Shown: one piece after another, positions 43,636-51,919 of the stretch
Position numbering within the stretch: the first letter of the stretch is position 1
How the letters are laid out: every line of letters starts with the position of its first letter
NCBI RefSeq assembly: GCF_040219635.1
Contig: NZ_JAVJSC010000006.1
Span: 1-64,000, forward strand
Direction of reading: 5' to 3'
Source: Pyruvatibacter sp.
GTDB lineage: Bacteria; Pseudomonadota; Alphaproteobacteria; CGMCC-115125
DNA length: 64,000 nt
Translations under genes and position numbers: made by a program
Notes under the pieces: model-generated
What the model saw: only the letters and a program-made list of their open reading frames with translations
Database searches by the model: none
What the model was told of the DNA's origin: nothing

Positions 43636-44346
43636 CTATAGAGTTCTGCCGTGCCAGCGGACGCGGCCGACGACGTGGAGTTGGTCGGCATCGGCGGCGC
43701 CTATCCGCTCTTCAGCGTACAGGCTGTTGTCGCTCTTCACCAATACCGTTCCGTCAATCAGCCTTTGAACGCGCTTCAAGAGCACCGCGCCGTGAAGGCT
43801 CAGGACATAGATGGCGTTGTCCATCACAGTCTCGATGCCGGTATCCACAAGCAACAGATCGCCATGTCTTATGGTCGGCTCCATTGAATCCCCGGCCGCG
43901 ATGAGTGTCATGGCGCGCGCGGGCGAGACGCCGATTGACCGCAGCCAGTCGCGGCGGAAGGCAACATCTTCAAGTGCCTGCTCTGCCAGCGCCTGACGCC
44001 CAGGCCCCGCTGATGCCTCGACCGCATATCGGGGGATGGCAACAAAATCGTCACTGGACCCAGCCTCATCGGCAAAACCAGTCTCGACAATTCTTGAGGT
44101 TGTGGTGAGACCGTCTCGGTTGGGTCGTCCGCGTCCCGAAATCAGCCACGATTCTTCGACACCAAGCAGCTCACAAAACCCTCGAATAAACGCGACATCG
44201 GGCCGTGTCTGTCCTCGCTCGTATCGACCATACGTGTTCTTCGGGACCCCCAGCTGCTGAGCCATTTCGGTCTGGCTTTTTTTGCCGCGGGCTTCGCGCA
44301 GGCGGTCCGCAAAGACCTGGTCCGCAGCGTCGATTGCATCATCCAT
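43636..44346 (-). CDS. Prophage repressor, XRE HTH with S24 peptidase domain
   Basis: A 236-residue CI/LexA-like repressor that would hold the prophage in lysogeny. The N-terminal HTH is AQQLGVPKNTYGRYERGQTRPDVAFI. The C-terminal S24 domain has the autocleavage serine in AAGDSMEPTIRHGD and the lysine in VLLKRVQRL, so induction by self-cleavage after DNA damage is plausible. ATG 44346 is used. It is divergent from the Ner-like gene with a 32-base dyad between them. Mu itself uses a different repressor type. Confidence 0.93.
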   Translation of the reverse strand: MDDAIDAADQVFADRLREARGKKSQTEMAQQLGVPKNTYGRYERGQTRPDVAFIRGFCELLGVEESWLISGRGRPNRDGLTTTSRIVETGFADEAGSSDDFVAIPRYAVEASAGPGRQALAEQALEDVAFRRDWLRSIGVSPARAMTLIAAGDSMEPTIRHGDLLLVDTGIETVMDNAIYVLSLHGAVLLKRVQRLIDGTVLVKSDNSLYAEERIGAADADQLHVVGRVRWHGRTL

Positions 44347-44380
44347 CGATTTTATCGTTGACAAGACGCCCCATAATTGT

Positions 44381-44412
44381 GTCCATAGTTCCATAAATGG
44401 AACCATTAGGAC
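44381..44412. promoter_or_regulatory. Candidate prophage operator
   Basis: An extended dyad centred at 44396: inner TTCCATAAATGGAA (44389-44402) and outer GTCC...GGAC arms with GTTCC/GGAAC. It lies upstream of the repressor and over the start region of the divergent Ner-like gene, where both proteins would be expected to bind. Confidence 0.65.
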
Positions 44413-44423
44413 CAAAAAACGTT

Positions 44424-44723
44424 ATGTCGGCCCATTCTAAGAGCCATGTGAAGCCCGCAGACTGGCAGTGGCCTGATGTGAAGGCGGCCTTGGAAAAGGC
44501 AGGCAGCAGTCTCGCGCAGATCGCGCGTGACAGCGGCGTCGACATTACGGCCATTACAGGTGTCAAGAACCGGCACCTCCCCACATCCCAGAAACGCATC
44601 GCCGATGTTATCGGCATGTCGCCTCGCGACATCTGGCCATCGCGATACCAAAACGCAGATCGAGCCAGAAAGACCCGGACTCGTAGCATGACCTGCACCC
44701 GCAAGGGGAGTCAGGCGGCATGA
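44424..44723 (+). CDS. ner: Ner/Nlp family DNA-binding regulator
   Basis: A 99-residue protein resembling Mu Ner and the Nlp regulators: WPDVKAALEKAGSSLAQIARDSGVDITAITGVKNRHLPTSQKRIADVIGMSPRDIWPSRY. Ner in Mu represses early transcription and the repressor promoter during lytic growth. ATG 44424 is preferred to 44397, which lies inside the operator. It overlaps the transposase start by 4 bases. Confidence 0.92.
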   Translation: MSAHSKSHVKPADWQWPDVKAALEKAGSSLAQIARDSGVDITAITGVKNRHLPTSQKRIADVIGMSPRDIWPSRYQNADRARKTRTRSMTCTRKGSQAA

Positions 44724-46864
44724 GCTGGTACACCGCGAAGGAGCTGGCTCGGCTGGACCTGCCGGGGTTGCCCAATACGCAGCAGAACATGAAGCGTCGC
44801 GCTCATTCTGAGGAATGGGTCTCCCGACCTCGACGGGCGCGGGGTGGCGGCGACGAATACCACATCTCATCGCTGCCCGAAGTCGCACGCATCGCGCTCG
44901 CGCGCCGAGCGGTTAATGCGGATGCGCCGTATGTGGCGCAGCGCGATGACGCGACCTTCACGCCCTGTGTTCGCGGCAAGCGGAACCGGGGTCAGGCGCG
45001 GCTGTATGTGGTCAATCTGTTTCGGGTGTTTGCCGACGCCGCCTCGCTTCAAGGCGGGCACGCGCGGGCAGCGTTTTGCCACCTCTATAACAACCCTTCA
45101 AAAGAGGCCGCAGCTGCAGGCGATGTTGAAATACCTGAATGGGTTCGCGACTACGTCTATCGCGTCAATGCGCGTACGCTGGAAAGCTGGGTGCGCAAGG
45201 CAAAACGCGAGGGCATTGAAGCGCTCGAAGGCAAGTACGGACACCGCAAGGGCTCCGGCACGATCGACAGCCAGCCAGCTATGCGCGACTTCGCCGCCAC
45301 CCAATGCGAGACGCGCCCGCAGCTGACAGCCAACCAGCTGATGCGCGCCATCGAAACACAGTTCGGCGAGACGCTGCCCAAGCGCACCGTTCAGCGCTGG
45401 ATGGCCACATTCAAGGAAGAGAACGCAGCGCACCTGCTGTCGCTGCATGATCCCGACAAGCACAAATCAAAGTTCCGCTCTGCCTTCGGATCATCGAGCG
45501 AGAACGTGGTTGCGCTCAATCAGATTTGGGAGATCGACGCCACGCCCGCCGATGTGATGACCGTCGAAGAAGACGGCAGCCGCCGTCGCATGAATATCAC
45601 CGGCGTGATCGACGTTTATTCCCGCCGTGTGAAGGTGCTGGTCACTGAGACACCGCGCGCCGTCGCCGCATCAGGCGTCATCCGAAAAGCCATCCTTGAA
45701 TGGGGTGTTCCAGACACCCTGAAAACCGACAACGGCAAGGATTTTGTATCGGCGCATTTCACACGCGGCCTTGCTGACCTGTCCATCCGGCACCAGCTTT
45801 GCCCGCCGTTCACGCCGGAAGGCAAGCCGCATATCGAGCGGTTCTTTGGCACCATGGCGCGCGACCTGCTTGCGTTGCTGCCCGGCTTTGTCGGCCACAG
45901 CGTGGCAGACAGAAAAAGCATTGAGGCGCGACGGTCATTTGCGCAGCGCTTTGGCAGTTCCGACCAGGTGCTCGACGTTCAACTGTCCGGCGAAGAGCTG
46001 CAGCAAATCTGCGACAGCTGGATTGAAACCCAGTACGAGCGCGAACCGCATGCCGGCCTCAACGGCAAGTCGCCATTTGAAACCGCCATGCAATGGACCG
46101 GCGGCATTCAGGCAGTGCGCGACGAGCGCATTCTCGACACGATGCTGATGGAAGCGCCCGACAAGGACGGCATTCGCGTCGTTGGCAAAAAGGGTATCCA
46201 TGTCGAACGGGCAGCCTTCATTGCCCCGGAACTTGGACCGCTGGTCGGCAGCCGCGTACATGTGCGTCTTGACCCCTGCGACATGGGGTTCATCCACGTC
46301 TATGCGATGGACGGCGCATTCATCTGCGTTGCCGAATGCCCGGAACGGTCCGGTGGCGACCGCAGGCAGATCGCGGTTGATGCGCTCAAGCGCCAGCGCG
46401 AAGTGCTGAACGAGGGCCGCGTCGATGCCCGCCGCCGTGCGCGCAAATACAAGCCGCACCTGCTGGCTGACAGGTTGCGCGAGGAAAGCGCCCGTCGCGC
46501 CGACACCGTTCTGGCTTTTCCCAAAACAACAACACCGCATGACACACCCGCGACCCGTGCTGCGGAAGACAACCTGCGCGCCATGAGTGGCGACATCGAA
46601 GAACAACACGTGAGCGCCGAAGACGAAGCGCTGGCCGCACAGGCGTTTGCTGATCTTGAGGCGAAGGACGCCGAGATCGTGCGCATCCAAGACGCGCGCT
46701 TTGCCGGCGACCCCGAACCCGACGGCAATGGCTACGAGTGGGTGATGTGGGCGCAACGCCACCGCGACCAGCTCAACGAGACTGACCGCAAGTTCCTTGA
46801 GGAAGAAGAGGCAGACCCGGAAATGCAGCTGCTCCTCACCATTGCAAAGGACTTGACGTCATAG
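44720..46864 (+). CDS. Mu-type DDE transposase (MuA homologue)
   Basis: Catalyses strand transfer for integration and replicative transposition of the phage. The 714-residue product has an N-terminal Mu DNA-binding domain (MSWYTAKELARLDLPGLPN) with further HTH regions. The DDE triad is D273 (IWEIDATPAD), D337 (LKTDNGKDF) and E373 (PHIERFFG), with 35 residues between the last two. A Mu C-terminal beta-barrel and an acidic C-terminal tail, which in MuA contacts MuB, follow. All catalytic residues are present, so the enzyme looks functional. Confidence 0.97.
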   Translation: MSWYTAKELARLDLPGLPNTQQNMKRRAHSEEWVSRPRRARGGGDEYHISSLPEVARIALARRAVNADAPYVAQRDDATFTPCVRGKRNRGQARLYVVNLFRVFADAASLQGGHARAAFCHLYNNPSKEAAAAGDVEIPEWVRDYVYRVNARTLESWVRKAKREGIEALEGKYGHRKGSGTIDSQPAMRDFAATQCETRPQLTANQLMRAIETQFGETLPKRTVQRWMATFKEENAAHLLSLHDPDKHKSKFRSAFGSSSENVVALNQIWEIDATPADVMTVEEDGSRRRMNITGVIDVYSRRVKVLVTETPRAVAASGVIRKAILEWGVPDTLKTDNGKDFVSAHFTRGLADLSIRHQLCPPFTPEGKPHIERFFGTMARDLLALLPGFVGHSVADRKSIEARRSFAQRFGSSDQVLDVQLSGEELQQICDSWIETQYEREPHAGLNGKSPFETAMQWTGGIQAVRDERILDTMLMEAPDKDGIRVVGKKGIHVERAAFIAPELGPLVGSRVHVRLDPCDMGFIHVYAMDGAFICVAECPERSGGDRRQIAVDALKRQREVLNEGRVDARRRARKYKPHLLADRLREESARRADTVLAFPKTTTPHDTPATRAAEDNLRAMSGDIEEQHVSAEDEALAAQAFADLEAKDAEIVRIQDARFAGDPEPDGNGYEWVMWAQRHRDQLNETDRKFLEEEEADPEMQLLLTIAKDLTS

Positions 46865-46915
46865 GAGGCGGCCAGCCGTGGGCCAGTGCGCGGCGCTAGA
46901 AAAGGACTGAATGAG

Positions 46916-47644
46916 ATGCGGAACCGGTTTGTTAAAACCAGCAATGTGATGGCCTTCATGGCCGGCGTCGAGCGTGTCAAAGCGCGCGGTGCCGTTGAGG
47001 CATCATGGCAGCTTGCCGAAGGTGTCCCCGGCCTGGGCAAGACACGCACGCTGACGTGGTGGGCAGCCAAAAACGAATACGTACTTGTGCGTGCCAAAAA
47101 GGGGTGGACGGTCAACTGGGCGCTGCGTGATCTGATGTCGCAGCTGGGCGAACCGCCCGCGCGCTCAACCGAAGTCATGCTCAACGCGGCAATCGCCAGC
47201 ATATCCGTCAGCGGTCGGGCGCTGATTGTTGACGAGGTCGAACACGCCATGGCCGGCGGCATCATTGAGGTGCTGCGCGACATCTCGGACTTCACCGAAA
47301 GCCCGATCATCATCGGCGGCATGCAGGGTGTTGCAGCACGGCTCAAGCGCTACCCGCAGATTTATTCGCGCATCGCGGATGTGACGGTGTTCAAACCCGC
47401 CACCCTTGCTGACGTAAAGCTGTGCTGTGATGAGCTGGCGGACGTGCCCATCGCAGAAGACCTTGTGAAGGCCATTCATGCGCAGACCGGCGGGCGCTTC
47501 CGCGAGGTGATGAACGCCATCGCTTTTGCGGAGCGTGCCGGTCGTCGGGCCAATGGGCCGGTGACGCTGGAACACATCTCCGCCAAAGACCTTACCAATG
47601 ACCGTCGGCCGGAGGCGCGTGCTGCCAACGCGAAGGCGTCCTGA
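46916..47644 (+). CDS. MuB-like AAA+ ATPase for transposition targeting
   Basis: A 242-residue ATPase matching Mu B and TniB-like proteins: MuB binds target DNA and activates the transposase. Walker A is GVPGLGKTRT and Walker B is ALIVDEVEH, followed by a sensor region IIIGGMQG. The ATG at 46916 is chosen because homology starts there. It follows the transposase after 51 bases and precedes the next gene with a one-base overlap (TGATG). Confidence 0.94.
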   Translation: MRNRFVKTSNVMAFMAGVERVKARGAVEASWQLAEGVPGLGKTRTLTWWAAKNEYVLVRAKKGWTVNWALRDLMSQLGEPPARSTEVMLNAAIASISVSGRALIVDEVEHAMAGGIIEVLRDISDFTESPIIIGGMQGVAARLKRYPQIYSRIADVTVFKPATLADVKLCCDELADVPIAEDLVKAIHAQTGGRFREVMNAIAFAERAGRRANGPVTLEHISAKDLTNDRRPEARAANAKAS

Positions 47645-48288
47645 TGGGTGGGGTAGTTAACCTTAACGCTCCGCAAGCGGACGAAACCAACCAGTGCCGC
47701 ACGCCCGGCAACGGCCTGCGTGCCCGGCTGGTTGCAGCGCTCGCAGCGGTGCAGCACCCGGTCAGGCTGGATATTCTTGAGCGGCGCTTGAAGAAGCCCC
47801 GCAACGAGATCACCGCCGCGCTGAGCGCACTGGTGACGGCGGGCGATGTGCGGCGCATTGAAAAGGGTCTGTACGAGGCCACGCCACAGGGCCGCGAGCG
47901 TGCAAACAAGCGCGTTGTCAGCGGACCGCGCAAGCCTCACAGCGGCCCCGGCAAGCAGCGCACCGGCACATTCCGCGCCCGTCTGTGGAAGGTGCTGCGC
48001 ATCGCGCGCAAGTTACCGCTGAGCGAGCTGGTGATGCTGGCGCGCGATGACGCAGACAAGAACCCTGAAACCAATGCGCGGGCGTATCTCAATGCGCTCG
48101 AGAAGGCGGGCTATGTGCATCGCTTTCCACAGCGCCAGCCTTACGACGGGTCAACGTCAAACGGCTTCGCCCGCTGGGGGATACTGAAAGACACAGGGCC
48201 AAAGCCGCCGGTGTTCAACCCGGACAAAAAGACCCTGCGTGATCCCAACACAGGCGAGACGCTTGATCTTGCGGGAGGTGACGCATGA
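47644..48288 (+). CDS. Prophage protein with winged-helix-like segments
   Basis: A 214-residue protein with two segments resembling winged helices: LDILERRLKKPRNEITAALSALVTAGDVRRIEKGLYEAT and LSELVMLARDDADKNPETNARAYLNALEKAGYVHRF, separated by a basic linker. This suggests DNA binding in early phage regulation or replication. The family is not recognised. It shares a base with the MuB stop and overlaps the next gene by 4 bases. Confidence 0.8.
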   Translation: MGGVVNLNAPQADETNQCRTPGNGLRARLVAALAAVQHPVRLDILERRLKKPRNEITAALSALVTAGDVRRIEKGLYEATPQGRERANKRVVSGPRKPHSGPGKQRTGTFRARLWKVLRIARKLPLSELVMLARDDADKNPETNARAYLNALEKAGYVHRFPQRQPYDGSTSNGFARWGILKDTGPKPPVFNPDKKTLRDPNTGETLDLAGGDA

Positions 48289-48671
48289 GCGCCTCAGCCA
48301 TTGAGCGCGCGCGGGTCGCATGGGGTGCCGGCATGCCCGAATGGGTGCGGGTGCTGGCCGAGCAGGCCGACGCCACCAGCCAGAACCGCGTTGCGCAGGC
48401 GTTGGGCTTTTCAGCCGGCATCGTGTCGCAGGTGCTCAGCAACAAATACCCCGGCCGTCTGGACCGGATCGAGCAAAGCGTCAGCGGGCTGTATCTCGGC
48501 GCCACTGTCGAGTGCCCGGTGCTTGGCGAAATACGCCGCGACCATTGCGCCCGCGAGCAGAAACGCGGGCTGACCTTCGAGAACCCCATACGCCCCAAGG
48601 TCTATCGGGCCTGCCGCGATGGCTGCCCGCATAGCCGCCTCACCCTGAAAGGAGAGAACGATGATCAGTGA
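48285..48671 (+). CDS. Prophage HTH protein with cysteine-rich C-terminus
   Basis: A 128-residue protein with a helix-turn-helix in its first half (TSQNRVAQALGFSAGIVSQVLSNKYPGRLDRIEQSV) and four cysteines in its second half (ECPVL, DHCARE, ACRDGCPHS) that may bind zinc. Similar small regulators occur in the early operons of Mu-like phages. It overlaps both neighbours by a few bases. Confidence 0.82.
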   Translation: MSASAIERARVAWGAGMPEWVRVLAEQADATSQNRVAQALGFSAGIVSQVLSNKYPGRLDRIEQSVSGLYLGATVECPVLGEIRRDHCAREQKRGLTFENPIRPKVYRACRDGCPHSRLTLKGENDDQ

Positions 48672-48894
48672 CCGGATTACCGCCAGCGTGAACCGAATGG
48701 TGGATGCCAATATCGACGGGAACCTGCTGGAGCGGGATTTTCAGGCGGAGATGCGCGAGCTGCGCAAGATCGCCCGCGATGTGCGTGCGCTTGAAACACA
48801 GGCCATGGCCGGGCCGAACGTTGTGCCGTTCACGTCCCGCACCAGTCGCGATGACACGCCCTACTCGCCGTGGACGCCGGGAGGTGCGGCATGA
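48661..48894 (+). CDS. Small prophage early protein
   Basis: A 77-residue protein with a central helical, charged region (NLLERDFQAEMRELRKIARDVRALE) and no recognised family. It overlaps the preceding gene by 11 bases and the next by 4, in a tightly packed early operon; the ribosome binding site AAAGGAGAG upstream supports it. Confidence 0.7.
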   Translation: MISDRITASVNRMVDANIDGNLLERDFQAEMRELRKIARDVRALETQAMAGPNVVPFTSRTSRDDTPYSPWTPGGAA

Positions 48895-49280
48895 ACTACC
48901 GTATTGATCCAGCGGAACTTGCCCGCAGCATTCGCGACGATGGCCGCATCATGCTGCGGCCATGTGAGGAACGTGCCCTCGCCATTCGTCTGCTGACGCT
49001 GGAAGGCGTCTGTAGCGCCGCTGAACGGCACCGCGATGCGGTGGTGCTGGCCAATGCCCTCAAGGGCGGCGGCGACACAACCCGCGACGTGCAGCGATCG
49101 TTCGAGACCCTGCGCGCTCAGATCGAGGTGGCCGACAAGACGGCTGCCGCGATGCGCGCTGCCCGGCCTCGAAACATCACGACATCACCGCGTCGCAATC
49201 ATCCGCTTCGGCAGCTGACGCGGTGGTGGCGGACCATGCTTCTTTCAAAACCAAAACCAAAACTCAGGAGGTCGATATGA
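48891..49280 (+). CDS. Prophage early protein of unknown function
   Basis: A 129-residue mainly helical protein (DPAELARSIRDDGRIMLRPCEERALAIRLLTLEG) with a basic C-terminus (RRNHPLRQLTRWWRTMLLSKPKPKLRRSI). No family is recognised. The ATG at 48891 overlaps the stop of the preceding gene, and its own end overlaps the DUF3164 start. Confidence 0.7.
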   Translation: MNYRIDPAELARSIRDDGRIMLRPCEERALAIRLLTLEGVCSAAERHRDAVVLANALKGGGDTTRDVQRSFETLRAQIEVADKTAAAMRAARPRNITTSPRRNHPLRQLTRWWRTMLLSKPKPKLRRSI

Positions 49281-49891
49281 CCCAGACCCCTATCCCCGAA
49301 GGCTACATGCAGGACGGCACCGGCAAGCTGGTGCCGGAGCATCTGGTGAAGCCGATCGACAAGCTGCGCGACGAGCTCGTGCGCTCAATCATCAAGCAGG
49401 CGAAATCCCTGCAGGATGAAGTGCGCAGCTTCAAGTTCAAGACGTTCGAGAATGTAGAGACCTTCGTGGACATGTCGGCGGAGCGCTACGACGTGGAGCT
49501 CGGCGGCCGCAAGGGCAACGTTTCACTCACAACCTTTGACGGCAGGTACAAGGTGCAGCGTGCCGTCGCCGACCTGATCACCTTCGATGAAGGTCTGCAG
49601 GCAGCCAAGGCGCTGATTGACGAGTGCATTGAAGAATGGGCCGGCAGCGCCGACGCGAAAATCAAGGTGCTGGTCGATGATGCGTTTCAGGTCAACAAGG
49701 GGCGCATCGATCATCAGCGCGTTCTCGGCCTGCGGCGTCTCGACATTGATGACCCGAAATGGAAGCGGGCGATGGATGCCATCTCCGACAGCGTGAAGGT
49801 GCAGGGCACGCGGCAGTACATCCGCCTGTATGAGCGCATCGGCGACAGCGACCAGTTCCGACAAATCTCGCTCGACATGGCGGCGCTGTGA
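49277..49891 (+). CDS. DUF3164 family prophage protein
   Basis: A 204-residue protein of the DUF3164 family found in Mu-like early regions. Visible segments are MQDGTGKLVPEHLVKPIDKLRDELV at the N-terminus, then FDGRYKVQRAVADLITFDEGLQAAKALIDECI and RRLDIDDPKWKRAMDAISDS. The ATG at 49277 has a near-ideal AGGAGG site. The function is unknown; it is followed immediately by a GapR-like gene. Confidence 0.9.
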   Translation: MTQTPIPEGYMQDGTGKLVPEHLVKPIDKLRDELVRSIIKQAKSLQDEVRSFKFKTFENVETFVDMSAERYDVELGGRKGNVSLTTFDGRYKVQRAVADLITFDEGLQAAKALIDECIEEWAGSADAKIKVLVDDAFQVNKGRIDHQRVLGLRRLDIDDPKWKRAMDAISDSVKVQGTRQYIRLYERIGDSDQFRQISLDMAAL

Positions 49892-50160
49892 TGGCTGAGG
49901 GAAAGGGACACAACTCGCTGGCGAAGGGCCAACTGCGCGCCTATGCCGAGCGCATCGAGCGGCTTGAAGAAGAGCAGGCCGCGCTGGGCCGTGACAAGGC
50001 CGAGGTCTATGCCGAGATGCGCGGCAACGGTTATGACGTGAAGGCGATGAAGGCCGCCATTCAGGCGCGCCGGATGGACCGAGCAGAGTTCACCGAACGC
50101 CGGGCCATACTCGACCTCTATCTCAATGCTCTGGGCTTGATCGGTGGGGAGGGCGACTGA
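49891..50160 (+). CDS. GapR-like (DUF2312) DNA-binding protein
   Basis: An 89-residue protein matching the GapR/DUF2312 family: NSLAKGQLRAYAERIERLEEEQAALGRDKAEVYAEMRGNGYDVKAMKAAIQARRMDRAEF, ending in a LYLNALG helix. Chromosomal GapR forms a clamp on overtwisted AT-rich DNA and supports topoisomerase action ahead of forks. Here the gene is in the phage early operon, so a role in phage replicative transposition or host takeover is plausible. Confidence 0.85.
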   Translation: MAEGKGHNSLAKGQLRAYAERIERLEEEQAALGRDKAEVYAEMRGNGYDVKAMKAAIQARRMDRAEFTERRAILDLYLNALGLIGGEGD

Positions 50161-50648
50161 TGTCACAAAACATCTTGCACTTGCCCCCCAAATCGTTGCA
50201 CGCGCGCGCGGGCGCGCCCGCGCGCAAAAGCTGGTCGGATGATCTGGATCAGCGTCTGCTCGATGTGCTGGAACGCGTATGTGTCGCCAGGTGGATCACT
50301 CCAACGCGACGCGACCTGTCAGCGAATCTTGACTGTGGCTTCGATGATCTCGTGGCATCGTTGCACCGGCTTGAAGCGCGCGGTGCCATCCAGATCAGAT
50401 GGCGTGACGGTCTGCCCAACCAGGCACCCTATCCGTTGAAGTACAAGGCGGCCGGAAACTGGTCGCGCGTCAAGTCAGTGTACGCGGTGCCGGGCGATCT
50501 GAACGACCTGAGCTCCCAGCACAAGGCGCGTAGCTGTCTGAGGTGCGAGACGCGCTTCATGTCGGAAGGGCCGCACAATCGCATGTGCAGCCATTGCCGT
50601 TCTGTCAGCTACGCCGATGCCGTTGAATCTTACCCGGTCGGCACCTGA
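50160..50648 (+). CDS. Prophage protein with C-terminal zinc-ribbon
   Basis: A 162-residue protein. The middle (LDQRLLDVLERVCVARWITPTRRDLSANLDCGFDDLVASLHRLEARGAI) resembles a winged helix, and the C-terminal CLRCETRF...MCSHCR is a four-cysteine zinc ribbon. That combination suggests nucleic-acid binding, but the family is not recognised. The start overlaps the GapR-like stop codon. Confidence 0.75.
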   Translation: MSQNILHLPPKSLHARAGAPARKSWSDDLDQRLLDVLERVCVARWITPTRRDLSANLDCGFDDLVASLHRLEARGAIQIRWRDGLPNQAPYPLKYKAAGNWSRVKSVYAVPGDLNDLSSQHKARSCLRCETRFMSEGPHNRMCSHCRSVSYADAVESYPVGT

Positions 50649-50649
50649 G

Positions 50650-51033
50650 ATGCAGCGCTCCCCTGTCCATAGCGCGCTTGAACAGCTTTGCTTTGCGGTG
50701 ATGCCGCTGCGCGATTGCCTGCGTGGCCACCGGCGGGCGCAGCTGATGGCGGCGCTGCGGGCTGCGACGCGAGTGCTGGCAGGGCATGAGGCCCGCGTGC
50801 CGGAAGGCCGGGGCACGCCGCGCCAGCGCTGTGCGGTGGATGTGCATCTGGCAGCGCTTGATCTGGCCTTGGCGCTGGGCGTTCCGCGCGCGGAGCTGGT
50901 GCCGCATTTCACAAACCGCGTTGAGACAGGTGCCGGGCCATTGAGCCCTGAGCTGGCAATACAGCGGCTGCATCAGGCTCTGGACGCCACCGCCGCTGAA
51001 CATCTTGAAGCCGAAAAGGACACCTGGTCATGA
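50650..51033 (+). CDS. Prophage early protein of unknown function
   Basis: A 127-residue mostly helical protein (LEQLCFAVMPLRDCLRGHRRAQLMAALRAATRVLAG, later CAVDVHLAALDLALALGVPRAELVPHF). I do not recognise the family. It starts one base after the preceding stop codon and overlaps the GemA start by 4 bases, so it belongs to the early operon. Confidence 0.7.
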   Translation: MQRSPVHSALEQLCFAVMPLRDCLRGHRRAQLMAALRAATRVLAGHEARVPEGRGTPRQRCAVDVHLAALDLALALGVPRAELVPHFTNRVETGAGPLSPELAIQRLHQALDATAAEHLEAEKDTWS

Positions 51034-51650
51034 GCCGCACTCAACTCATCAGGAAAATCCATGTCGGCAAGCGCGAGCTTGGGCTGGATGACGATACCTA
51101 CCGCGACCTTGTGGAACGGGTGACGGGCAAGCGGTCAGCCGCTGATTGCGACGTGAATCAGCTCACCCTCGTTGTGGACGAGATGAAGGCGCGCGGGTTT
51201 CACGTGAAGCAAATGGGCCAGCACAAAGGCCAGCGCAAAGGACCGGCACAACTCGCCAAGATGCGGGCGCTGTGGATCACGGCATGGTGCCTGCGCATCG
51301 TTCGCGATCGGCGCGACAGCGCGCTGCTGGCCTTCACCGTGCGCCAGACCGGCCGGCCCGTGGGCGCGTTGCATTGGGTGACGCCGGATGATGCCAACAA
51401 AGTGATTGAAGCGCTCAAGGACATGTGTACCCGCGCAGGCTTTGACGTGCCCGCCAACGGGCAGGAGGCAAAGCACCACCTTGCGGTTTGGCTGGCGGCC
51501 GAGCTGCGCACGGGTGGATACAAGGTGCCGTTCAGCCGGGCTGACCTTGATCGCATGAGCGGCACTGATCTCGACCATGCGAACATGGCGATGCGCCAGC
51601 TGCTGGGAGAAACCCCGGCCCAACCATTCGGAGGGGGTGATGCCTCATGA
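51030..51650 (+). CDS. GemA/gp16 family regulator (DUF1018)
   Basis: A 206-residue protein of the Mu gp16/GemA family, which in Mu modulates host gene expression and DNA topology. The N-terminus RTQLIRKIHVGKRELGLDDDTYRDLVERVTGKRSAADC and the downstream KMRALWITAWCL are characteristic. In Mu it lies just upstream of mor; here two extra genes separate it from the Mor homologue. Confidence 0.92.
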   Translation: MSRTQLIRKIHVGKRELGLDDDTYRDLVERVTGKRSAADCDVNQLTLVVDEMKARGFHVKQMGQHKGQRKGPAQLAKMRALWITAWCLRIVRDRRDSALLAFTVRQTGRPVGALHWVTPDDANKVIEALKDMCTRAGFDVPANGQEAKHHLAVWLAAELRTGGYKVPFSRADLDRMSGTDLDHANMAMRQLLGETPAQPFGGGDAS

Positions 51651-51885
51651 TGCGCTGCGCACCCTTCGCTGTCATGCCCATTTCGTCCGTCGCGCGCGTG
51701 AACGTGGCGTTGGCCTGGACACGCCGGACATCGCGCGTATCGAGCGTCTGCTCGCGGCGGCCGCTGATCTCTACACTCCGCGCCCGGATGGCCGCGTTCT
51801 CGTGGCGCTTCGCCAGGGCCGTGACCGGCTGCGCATCGTCTGGGATGCGACCCATGGCTGCGTCATCAGCGTCTGGCGCTCGTAA
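51640..51885 (+). CDS. Small DUF4258-like prophage protein
   Basis: An 81-residue protein overlapping the end of the GemA gene by 11 bases. The pattern HAHFVRRARERGVGLDTPDIARIERLL ... DRLRIVWDATHGCVISVW resembles DUF4258, a RelE-like fold group that includes suspected toxins; the resemblance is by eye only. It converges with the opposite-strand gene at 51920. Confidence 0.65.
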   Translation: MPHDALRTLRCHAHFVRRARERGVGLDTPDIARIERLLAAAADLYTPRPDGRVLVALRQGRDRLRIVWDATHGCVISVWRS

Positions 51886-51919
51886 TGAATTGATGAGCAT
51901 GATTCTTAGGAAGCTGGAC

